Shown piece by piece: positions 9,148 through 17,907 of a stretch of DNA of 52,699 nucleotides (the stretch's first letter is position 1; each line of letters begins with the position of its first letter). A program made the translations under genes and the position numbers. The DNA comes from Gammaproteobacteria bacterium (GTDB lineage: Bacteria > Pseudomonadota > Gammaproteobacteria > Xanthomonadales > Rhodanobacteraceae). Below the pieces are notes generated by a model. That model made no database searches and had not been told where the DNA came from. It worked only from the letters and a program-made list of their open reading frames with translations. The stretch covers positions 1 through 52,699 of the forward strand of contig SHNG01000134.1 in assembly GCA_004295005.1 (NCBI GenBank). Reading direction: 5' to 3'.

Positions 9148-9768
9148 TCAGGCGTCCGGGGGTGAGTCCAGAAGCCGGCTCAGGGTATCGATGCTTGCGC
9201 GACGCATCGGCCGCTCGGTGATGCGGTCCAAGGGGGCCTGGCGCAAGCCGTCGCGGGGAAACACAGTGAGGTCGATGGTGTTGGCGCCGGCCGTGAATTC
9301 GAGCGCCGGCACGCGGGTGTCGGTAACCGCATCCAGACGGACCCGCCGATCATGCAGTTGGTAGGGAATGCCGCGTTCGCCCAGTAGCGAAATGACCGAT
9401 GTCATGTCATCCGTGAACAGATGCAGGCAGATCGCGGAATGCTCGTCTGCGGTTCCTTCCAGCACGGCACCCACCAGGCGAGGCTCAAGTTGATGGAAGA
9501 AGCGCATCGCATCCCGCGCCGCGGAACGCAGGCGGACCAGGATTGCCGTTTGGGTTTGCGACTGGAACAGGCGCTGGTGTTCGCGCAGGGCTGATTCAAT
9601 TTCCGAATTTCGCGGGAGGCCGGTGTCTGCCGAAAACCCCAACCGCGAGGCCGCCTTGACTTTCGCCGCGTGATAATCACGCATGCCATGGTCGGCAATC
9701 AGGCGCGCGGCTTCAACCGCAATGCGTCGCCTGGAGTCGTCGTTTCGTCCCCGCACAGAACGGTGCAT
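9148..9768 (-). CDS. Conserved protein of unknown function, coupled to mrcA
   Basis: The 206-residue product was not assigned to a named family. The N-terminal third (RRRIAVEAARLIADHGMRDY, then AAKVKAASRLGF) is helical and looks like a small DNA- or protein-binding helical bundle; the rest contains HSAICLHLFTDD and a strand-rich segment ending in VPALEFTAGANTIDLTVFPRDGLR. There is no signal peptide or membrane segment, so it is predicted cytoplasmic. Its start codon overlaps the mrcA stop by one base (TGATG at 9766-9770 on the complement), so translation is probably coupled to penicillin-binding protein 1A. A role linked to the cell wall is only inferred from that context. Confidence 0.8.
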   Translation of the reverse strand: MHRSVRGRNDDSRRRIAVEAARLIADHGMRDYHAAKVKAASRLGFSADTGLPRNSEIESALREHQRLFQSQTQTAILVRLRSAARDAMRFFHQLEPRLVGAVLEGTADEHSAICLHLFTDDMTSVISLLGERGIPYQLHDRRVRLDAVTDTRVPALEFTAGANTIDLTVFPRDGLRQAPLDRITERPMRRASIDTLSRLLDSPPDA

Positions 9769-12239
9769 CAGAACACGTCATAGGCTTCGCGCAGCTCTTC
9801 CTGCTGCGAATCCGGGCGTGTTGCCAGTTGGTCGACATCTTCGGTCCTGAAATACTCGATCATCGACTCGGGATCACCGGCGGATGCGAGCAAACCGCTG
9901 TGCCTGTCGATGCGCGCCGTTGTGATACCCGCCGGCATGTCGAAGGGCTGTTCTGGCATGTCGGCCAATGCTTCACGCATGAAGCCGATCCAGATCGGAA
10001 GAGCTGACTTGGCGCCGAACTCGCGGCTGCCGAGCGAACTGAAGTCGTCGAATCCAACCCAGGCCGTTGCCGCAATTCTTGAATTGAAACCGGAGAACCA
10101 GGCATCCCGGTATTCGTTGGTGGTTCCGGTTTTGCCGGCGAGGTCGTTTCGCTTCAAAACCATTGCCCCCGAGCCTGTTCCACGCCGGATGACATCGCGC
10201 ATCAGGGATGTCACCAGAAAGGCTACCCTCGCGTCGAGGACCCGCGGAGCAAGGCGGGGGCTGCCGCTGGCAGGAGTTGCGGCTGGATTTGCGTGCGCGC
10301 TGCTGATGGCGCTGAATCCCGCGGGCGAGGATGCATCCGAGCCTACGGCGCCGCCGCTGCCTTCGAGCTGGCGTTGCGGACACTCGCGGCAGACCCGGGC
10401 AGGGTCGGCGCGATAGATCAGCTTGCCGTCCCGGTCACTGATTTCGGCGATGAAATAGGGATCGACGAGAAATCCACCATTGGCAAGTACCGCGTAGCCG
10501 CGTGCCATTTCCAGCGGGGATACGGCTGCCGTGCCAAGTGCCATGGAGAGGTTTTCGGGAATCTGTTGTGCCTTGAATCCGAAACGGGTCACGTACTCGT
10601 GGGCATAGTGGACCCCAATGGCATCGAGCAGGCGGACCGAGATCAGGTTCTTCGATTGCACCAGGGCCTCGCGCAAGCGCATCGGCCCGTCGAACTTGTT
10701 GTCGTCGTTCGAGGGCGTCCACAGCCCATTGGGTCGCGATGGATCCGGAAACACGAGGGGCGCATCGTTGACCACAGAGGCGGGGGTGAATCCATGCTCG
10801 AAAGCCGCCGAATACAGGAAGGGCTTGAAACTGGATCCGGCTGAGCGGCTCGACTGGGTGGCCCGGTTGAACTTGCTGCGCGAGAAGTTGAAGCCGCCTA
10901 TCAGGGACCGGATCGCGCCATCCTCTGGATCCAGGGCGGCAAACGCACCCTGCACGGCGGGAAGTTGGGCCAGGCGCCAGGTGCCCTCATCGTCACGCAC
11001 AACGCGGATGATGTCGCCGACCTTGAGGACATCCGAAACCCGCTTGGGCGAGGGACCGAGCCGACTGTCGTCAATATAGGGGCGCGCCCATTCAACGGCG
11101 GCAAGATCAAGCGCAATGCTCTGGCCGTCCTTCAAGTACACGATGGCTTCGGTTTCGCTGCTCGCGCTGACGATGCCCGGCATCAACCCGCTGACCACCT
11201 CATGGGCTTCGATGTGCGCGGCCAGATGCCCGGGGTCGCGTTCGGAGCCGATCTCCACGTGCGCTTCCGCGCCACGATAGCCGTGGCGCCTGTCGTAGTT
11301 GAGCAGCGATTCCCTCAGGGACTGGTTCGCCGCTGCCTGGTCGGCTGATTCAATCGTGGTGCGGATGACGTAGCCGTTGTTGAGAGCGTCGTTGCCAAGG
11401 CGCGCAATGGCTTCCTGGCGGACCATCTCGGCAAGGTACGAAGCCTCGATTTCGATCGGTGGCTCGTGGGCGAAAGAGAGATCGTCCTCGGCCATTGCCG
11501 CGTCATACCTGGCCTTGTCGATGTGGCCCAGGTCCAGCATGCGTCCAAGCACATAGGCTCGGCGCAGCAGCGCGCGCGGAAGGTTGCTGATCGGATTGCC
11601 CGTGGACGGAAACTTCGGCAAGGAGGCCAGCATTGCGCACTCGGCGAGTGTCAGTTGGTCGAGTGATTTTCCGTAGTAAAACTCGGCGGCTGCGGCAATA
11701 CCGTAGGCGCGATTGCCGAAGAAACTCTTGTTGAGGTAAAGCTCGAGGATTTCGTCCTTGCTGAGCGCATTCTCGATGCGGAACGCGAGAAAGATCTCCG
11801 ATAGTTTGCGCGTGTAGGTGACTTCGGGACTCAGGAAGAATTGGCGCGCAACCTGCTGGGTAATCGTGCTGCCGCCAGCGACATGCTTGCTGCCGGTGGT
11901 TGTAACCAGCCATACAGCGCGCGCAATTCCGCCGATATCGATGCCCGAATGGTTGTAGAAATCCGCGTCCTCAGCCGATAGCACCGCATAGCGAAGACGA
12001 TCCGGCACGTCCTTCATGGTGATGGGAATACGCCGGGTTTCGCCAAAGGTCGCCATCAGCTTGCCGTCCGCAGACAGCACTTTCAGCGGAACCTGAAGGT
12101 TCACGTTCTTGAGGGATTCCACGGCTGGAAGCCGGGGTGAAATCAACCAATAAGCGACGCCCAGGGCAAGGAAACCCAGCAGCGCGCCACCGAGGCCCAG
12201 GTAAAGCGCATAGCGGGCCAGACGTAGGAAAATTCTCAT
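9768..12239 (-). CDS. mrcA: Penicillin-binding protein 1A (bifunctional class A PBP)
   Basis: The 823-residue inner-membrane protein polymerises and cross-links peptidoglycan. Seen in order: one N-terminal membrane anchor (about residues 7-29), a GT51 glycosyltransferase domain with catalytic EDADFYNH and GGSTITQQVARQ, an OB-like insert typical of PBP1A, and a transpeptidase domain with SSFK (active-site serine), SKN and KTGTTNEYRDAWF. A Ser/Ala/Gly-rich loop lies between SKN and KTG. The start at 12239 places the membrane helix at the N-terminus; earlier in-frame codons do not add a sensible segment. It diverges from pilMNOPQ, a common arrangement in gammaproteobacteria, and a helper gene overlaps its 3' end. 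Confidence 0.95.
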   Translation of the reverse strand: MRIFLRLARYALYLGLGGALLGFLALGVAYWLISPRLPAVESLKNVNLQVPLKVLSADGKLMATFGETRRIPITMKDVPDRLRYAVLSAEDADFYNHSGIDIGGIARAVWLVTTTGSKHVAGGSTITQQVARQFFLSPEVTYTRKLSEIFLAFRIENALSKDEILELYLNKSFFGNRAYGIAAAAEFYYGKSLDQLTLAECAMLASLPKFPSTGNPISNLPRALLRRAYVLGRMLDLGHIDKARYDAAMAEDDLSFAHEPPIEIEASYLAEMVRQEAIARLGNDALNNGYVIRTTIESADQAAANQSLRESLLNYDRRHGYRGAEAHVEIGSERDPGHLAAHIEAHEVVSGLMPGIVSASSETEAIVYLKDGQSIALDLAAVEWARPYIDDSRLGPSPKRVSDVLKVGDIIRVVRDDEGTWRLAQLPAVQGAFAALDPEDGAIRSLIGGFNFSRSKFNRATQSSRSAGSSFKPFLYSAAFEHGFTPASVVNDAPLVFPDPSRPNGLWTPSNDDNKFDGPMRLREALVQSKNLISVRLLDAIGVHYAHEYVTRFGFKAQQIPENLSMALGTAAVSPLEMARGYAVLANGGFLVDPYFIAEISDRDGKLIYRADPARVCRECPQRQLEGSGGAVGSDASSPAGFSAISSAHANPAATPASGSPRLAPRVLDARVAFLVTSLMRDVIRRGTGSGAMVLKRNDLAGKTGTTNEYRDAWFSGFNSRIAATAWVGFDDFSSLGSREFGAKSALPIWIGFMREALADMPEQPFDMPAGITTARIDRHSGLLASAGDPESMIEYFRTEDVDQLATRPDSQQEELREAYDVF

Positions 12240-12402
12240 GCAGTGGAATTGACTTGTGATGGCAGTCAAGGACGAAACCGGGATCAGACGACACAGTATA
12301 GGTGTTAGCGCCCGTTCAGGCCTTTCCGGGGGCGCCAAGGGGCCAGAAAGGCACCAAATTCGGCCATTTTCGCGACGGGGTCGACGAATTGAGAGGACCC
12401 TG

Positions 12403-13539
<1,137 letters not shown>

Positions 13540-13540
<1 letters not shown>

Positions 13541-14280
13541 TGGCCAGAATCAACCTATTGCCGTGGCGGGCGGAGCGACGCAAGCAGCGCGAGCGCGAGT
13601 TCTACATGATGCTCGCCATGTCTGCGGCGGCTGCCGTATTCGTGTTCCTGTGTGCGTCGTACTGGATGGGCATGCGTATCGACAACCAGAACAATCGTAA
13701 CAATTACCTATCGGACCAGATCAAGCTGCTGGACAAGGACATCGAGTCCATCAAGGAACTCGAGCGCACGCGCGCGCAGTTGGTGGCACGCAAGGAAATC
13801 ATCGAGGACCTGCAAGCCAACCGAGCGCAGATGGTTCACCTTTTTGACCAGATGTCCAAGACCATCCCGGATGGCACGCGGTTGACATCCATCAAGCAGA
13901 ATGGCGACACCCTCACGTTCGCGGGAGTGGCCGAGTCCAGCACGCGAGTGGCGACCTACATGAAGGCCTTGGAGAATTCACCCTATCTGGGCAAGGCGGA
14001 TCTGGCCAAGATCGAGAACAAGGAAGGCGCCAAAGACGTGGACGCCCGGCTTCCCTTCGAGTTTTCCCTGGCGGTCAACACAAAGAAGTCGCAAACCGAG
14101 GCTGAAAAGAGTGCGTCAGCCGATGGAAAGGATGCCGCATCGGCTTCAACGGCTGCCGCTCCGGCAGGGCCAACGGCCAAGCCGGCTGCCGACTTGGGTG
14201 CGCAGCTCAATGCGGCGGCGACCAAGCTGACCGACAAGGAGGCTCCAGCAAAGCCGGCCACCGAGGAGAAGAAGCCATGA
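13540..14280 (+). CDS. pilN: Type IV pilus alignment protein PilN
   Basis: The 246-residue inner-membrane protein begins MARINLLPWRAERRKQRE, the conserved cytoplasmic peptide that docks into PilM. One membrane helix follows (about residues 22-45), then a coiled-coil segment (SDQIKLLDKDIESIKELERT) and a ferredoxin-like periplasmic domain that pairs with PilO. The last 60 residues are Ala/Lys/Thr-rich and low in complexity, longer than in many PilN proteins. ATG 13540 was chosen over in-frame codons 30 bp upstream because it gives the canonical N-terminus and has GAGGAG-like purines 10 bp before it. Confidence 0.95.
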
Positions 14281-14987
14281 GTTTCTTCGACGATCTCCGA
14301 AACCTTGATCGCAACAATGTCGGCAACTGGCCAAAATCGATCAAGGCATTTTTTGCCATCCTGATCATCGCCGCCATCCTGTTTCTTGGCTGGTGGTTCA
14401 AGATCAGCGGGCAGCAAGACGAGCTGAAGCAAGCCGAAAGCAAAGAAGAGGGGTTAAAGGCTGAATTCACCAAGAAATGGGCGCAGGTCGTGAATCTTCC
14501 CGAGCTGGAAAGGCAGCTCAAGGAAATGACCGACAAGCTGCAGGAAGCGATCAACCAGCTGCCAGGCAAGACGGAAATGCCCAAGCTGATCATGGAGATC
14601 TCCCAGGCAGCACTCGGCTCAGGTATCACCAACGACCTCTTCCAGCCCGGCCCTGAAGTCATGAAGGGTTTCTACGCGGAAAAACCCATCCAGTTGCGCA
14701 TGGTCGGTACTTACCATGAATTCGGAACCTTCATCAGCAAGGTTGCGTCGCTCCCACGCGTCGTGATCCTGACCATGCACGATGTTTCATTGCGTCCATC
14801 CGCAACAGCGACTGCCGGTTCGGGGCGTTCGAGCGCAAGAGGCACTCTCACGTTGGAAGGTACGGTCAAGACCTACCGCTACATGGACAATGATGAGATC
14901 GCCGAGTTCGAGGCCGCAAACGCTCCCAAGGGTGCCAAGGGCGCGAAGCCGCCAGCTGCCCCCCCCAAAGCCAAGGGAGGTGAGTGA
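14277..14987 (+). CDS. pilO: Type IV pilus alignment protein PilO
   Basis: The 236-residue protein has a short cytoplasmic part, one membrane helix (AFFAILIIAAILFLGWWFK), a coiled coil (QDELKQAESKEEGLKAEF onward) and the periplasmic PilO domain (IMEISQAALGSGITNDLFQPG, VGTYHEFGTFISKVASLPRV). It heterodimerises with PilN and links PilM to the PilP-PilQ secretin across the periplasm. The C-terminal tail is Lys/Pro/Ala-rich. Start and pilN stop overlap as ATGA (14277-14280). Confidence 0.95.
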   Translation: MSFFDDLRNLDRNNVGNWPKSIKAFFAILIIAAILFLGWWFKISGQQDELKQAESKEEGLKAEFTKKWAQVVNLPELERQLKEMTDKLQEAINQLPGKTEMPKLIMEISQAALGSGITNDLFQPGPEVMKGFYAEKPIQLRMVGTYHEFGTFISKVASLPRVVILTMHDVSLRPSATATAGSGRSSARGTLTLEGTVKTYRYMDNDEIAEFEAANAPKGAKGAKPPAAPPKAKGGE

Positions 14988-14988
14988 C

Positions 14989-15537
14989 ATGGCCTTTCGA
15001 ATCTCCCTTTCTTACAGAATCTCTGCACTGCTCCTGGCGCTTTCAGTGCTGGCCGGCTGCACCTCGGGAACCGACGAAGTCAAATTGTGGATAGAGGCCG
15101 CGAAGAAAAAGGCCAAGCCCAATGTCGAACCCATTCCGACCATGAAAACCTTCGAGAAATTCGAGTACACCTTGAAGGCCCCGGATGATCGCGATCCATT
15201 CGACATGCCGCCATCCAGCAAGGATGACGAGCAGTCTGCAGATGCCGGGCCAAAGCCCGACCAAAACAGGGTTCCGGAGCCGCTGGAAGGTTTTCCGCTT
15301 GACGGTTTGAAGATGGTGGGAACGCTGGGGCCGGCAGGGGCGCCGGAAGGTTTGTTGAAGGATCCGAATGGCGCGATTCACCGCGTTCATGTGGGCAATT
15401 ACGCCGGCCAGAATTACGGGCGCATCACCGCGATCAACGAAGGCCAGATTGAACTGGTCGAACTGGTTCCAAATCTGACCGGCGGCTGGGTTGAGCGGCA
15501 AGCTTCGATCTCGTTAGCCAATACCGACAAGAAATGA
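14989..15537 (+). CDS. pilP: Type IV pilus lipoprotein PilP
   Basis: The 182-residue lipoprotein has a signal peptide with lipobox LAGC (lipidated Cys about residue 24), a flexible linker containing the PilO-binding part (RDPFDMP), and a C-terminal beta domain (PLEGFPLDGLKMVGTLG to YGRITAINEGQIELVELVPN) that contacts the N-domains of PilQ. ATG 14989 is chosen because GGGAGG lies at 14975-14980 and because the lipoprotein signal begins there. It starts one base after the pilO stop and its stop overlaps a possible pilQ start. Confidence 0.95.
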   Translation: MAFRISLSYRISALLLALSVLAGCTSGTDEVKLWIEAAKKKAKPNVEPIPTMKTFEKFEYTLKAPDDRDPFDMPPSSKDDEQSADAGPKPDQNRVPEPLEGFPLDGLKMVGTLGPAGAPEGLLKDPNGAIHRVHVGNYAGQNYGRITAINEGQIELVELVPNLTGGWVERQASISLANTDKK

Positions 15538-17825
15538 CCGACCCGTTGGGGGTAAGCAAAATGACTACGACAGCTACTGACTTCCAGGGGCGCAAGCCCG
15601 CCAAAGGGACAAGGCGAGCCGGAATCGCGGGTCTGATCGCGTTGCTCGGTTTCAGCTTCGCAAATCTGGCACAGGCCGAGAACGTGCTTGAAGATCTCAC
15701 CTACACCGCACAACCCGGAGGGCGGGTCGAAGTCACCATGCGGTTTGCCGAACCAGTAGCGGTGCCGCAGGCCTTCACTACCGAGTCTCCGCCGCGAATT
15801 GCGCTCGATATGGCCGACACGCGAAACGCGCTCAGCCAACGTCGCATCGAGGTCGGTGCAGGAGCCACCTCGGGCATAACCACGGTAGAGGCGGCCGGAC
15901 GCACGCGTGTCGTGGTGGATCTGTTCCGGCCTGCAAGCTACGAAACCCGGATCAACGGCAAGGAGCTGGTTCTCAGCATTGCCGCCAATGTGGCGGGTAC
16001 GACAGCCGCTGCTGCATCCGCCGGTAGCCGCAATCCGACCAAGACCCTTGCCAGCAGTTCGGTGGAACTGAGCAATGTCGATTTTCGCCGCGGCACCGAT
16101 GGCGAAGGACGCATCCTGGTCAGCTTCTCGGGCCCCGGCGCCGCAGCCGACCTGAAGCAGGAAGGCGACAAGATCGTGCTGGACATCCTCAACGTGAAGC
16201 TGCCGCCAAGTCAGGCCAAGCGACTGGACGTGCTCGATTTTGCGACTCCGGTGCAATACATCGAGACGCGTTCCCGTGGAACCGGTGCGCGCATCGAGAT
16301 ATCGGCCAAGGGTCCGTTCGAACAACTCGCCTACCAGACCGGCAACGAATACGTCGTCGAGATTGCACCCAAGCGGGTTGACGACAAGCTGGCCAAGAAT
16401 GCCGAGCCGGTTTTCAACGGCAGCCGGGTCACCTTCAATTTCCAGGACATCCCAACGCGTTCGGTATTGCAATTGATCGCGGATGTGTCGGATCTCAACA
16501 TCGTTGTCGCCGACAGCGTGCAGGGCAACGTGACCTTGCGCCTGATCAACGTGCCATGGGACCAGGCCTTGCATATCGTGTTGCGTGCCAAGGGCCTCGA
16601 CCAGCGCAAGCAGGGCAATGTGATCTGGGTTGCTCCGCAAAAGGAAATTGCCGACCGCGAACAGGCCATCGCCGATGCGCGCATGCAGATGGAAGACAAG
16701 GCGGAACTGGTGTCCGACTACATTCCGATCAGTTACGGCAATGCCAAGGACATCGCGGCCTTGCTGACCAAGGATGTCTCCAGCGGTCAGGTCGGTGGCT
16801 CGGGTGGAACTGGTGCTTCAGGACAGAATCAGCAACGTGGATTCATGTCCAAGCGCGGCACCGTTACTTACGACGACCGCACCAACACCCTGCTGGTCAG
16901 TGACACGCCGGAAAAGGTGCTGGAAATCCGCCAGCTGATCGCGGTGCTCGATCGTCCCGTGCAGCAGGTGTTGATTGAATCCCGCATCGTCATCGCCACG
17001 GATACCTTTGCCCGTGAGCTGGGCGTCAAATTCGGCATCAGCGGTGGTTACGAGGACAACAACGGCAATGTGATTTCGACAACGGGCTCTGCCATCGGCA
17101 CCGACCGCATGTCCAACCTGGCACTGAACAATCGTTTTGGCGGTGGTCGCGGGCTTCCCGTGTTCGCTCCGGGCACCACGGCAGGAACGGGCGGCATCGC
17201 GGTGCCGAATCTCAATGATCGCCTCAATATCAATCTTCCGGCTGCGTCACCCGCCGGCAGCTTTGGCCTGGCCATACTTGGTGCCGACTACCTGTTGGAT
17301 CTGGAGCTGTCTGCTGCGCAAAACGAAGGTCGTGGCGAAGTCGTATCCAGCCCGCGCGTGGTCACCGCCAACCAGAAGGAAGCCGTGATCAAGCAAGGCC
17401 AGGAAGTAGCCTATGTCACATTCCAGAACTCAGGCGCGGGGGGCACCGGTACAGCGACAGTCCAGTTCAAGGAAGTGGTGCTGGAACTCAAGGTGACGCC
17501 AACCATCACGGCGGATGATCGGGTAGTGCTCAATCTCGGCGTCAAGAAGGATGCCGTCAACCGCTACATCGACAACCCGGGTGGTGGCCAGGTGCCCATC
17601 ATCGACAAGCGCGAGATCAATACCTCCGTGCTGGTCGACAACGGCCAGACCGTGGTGCTCGGCGGTGTCTACGAAGTTGAGAAGCGCGACGATTTGACCA
17701 AGGTTCCATTCTTGGGCGACGTGCCGATTCTCGGCAATCTTTTCAAGAAGACCGGTCGCACCGATACCAAGGCCGAGCTGCTCATCTTCGTAACGCCAAG
17801 AATCCTGAGTGAGAGTCTGAAGTAA
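15534..17825 (+). CDS. pilQ: Type IV pilus secretin PilQ
   Basis: The product (763 residues from 15534) forms the outer-membrane channel through which the pilus passes. Seen in order: a signal peptide ending AQA-EN, two AMIN domains that bind peptidoglycan (around EDLTYTAQPGGRVEV and VELSNVDFRRG), an STN/N0 domain (VTFNFQDIPTRSVLQLIADVS), an N1 domain, and a secretin domain with VVSSPRVVTANQKEA and VPFLGDVPILGNLF. ATG 15534 overlaps the pilP stop (ATGA), like other junctions in this operon; ATG 15561 is the alternative, is preceded by GGGGGT and keeps the whole signal peptide. A 9-bp hairpin follows the stop. Confidence 0.95.
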   Translation: MTDPLGVSKMTTTATDFQGRKPAKGTRRAGIAGLIALLGFSFANLAQAENVLEDLTYTAQPGGRVEVTMRFAEPVAVPQAFTTESPPRIALDMADTRNALSQRRIEVGAGATSGITTVEAAGRTRVVVDLFRPASYETRINGKELVLSIAANVAGTTAAAASAGSRNPTKTLASSSVELSNVDFRRGTDGEGRILVSFSGPGAAADLKQEGDKIVLDILNVKLPPSQAKRLDVLDFATPVQYIETRSRGTGARIEISAKGPFEQLAYQTGNEYVVEIAPKRVDDKLAKNAEPVFNGSRVTFNFQDIPTRSVLQLIADVSDLNIVVADSVQGNVTLRLINVPWDQALHIVLRAKGLDQRKQGNVIWVAPQKEIADREQAIADARMQMEDKAELVSDYIPISYGNAKDIAALLTKDVSSGQVGGSGGTGASGQNQQRGFMSKRGTVTYDDRTNTLLVSDTPEKVLEIRQLIAVLDRPVQQVLIESRIVIATDTFARELGVKFGISGGYEDNNGNVISTTGSAIGTDRMSNLALNNRFGGGRGLPVFAPGTTAGTGGIAVPNLNDRLNINLPAASPAGSFGLAILGADYLLDLELSAAQNEGRGEVVSSPRVVTANQKEAVIKQGQEVAYVTFQNSGAGGTGTATVQFKEVVLELKVTPTITADDRVVLNLGVKKDAVNRYIDNPGGGQVPIIDKREINTSVLVDNGQTVVLGGVYEVEKRDDLTKVPFLGDVPILGNLFKKTGRTDTKAELLIFVTPRILSESLK

Positions 17826-17839
17826 GACGTCCAGGGGCA

Positions 17840-17861
17840 GGCAGCACGGCAACGTGCTGCC
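17840..17861 (+). other. RNA hairpin with GNRA tetraloop between pilQ and the lipoprotein gene
   Basis: A perfect 9-bp stem (GGCAGCACG at 17840-17848, CGTGCTGCC at 17853-17861) closes a GCAA tetraloop. No U-run follows (GAAAGAGAC), so it is not a standard intrinsic terminator; it could trim or stabilise pil mRNA or lower read-through into the next gene. It lies 14 bp after the pilQ stop. Confidence 0.6.
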
Positions 17862-17907
17862 GAAAGAGACGTATCACGAGAACCCATTGCAAGCCTGGAG
17901 AAACCAC

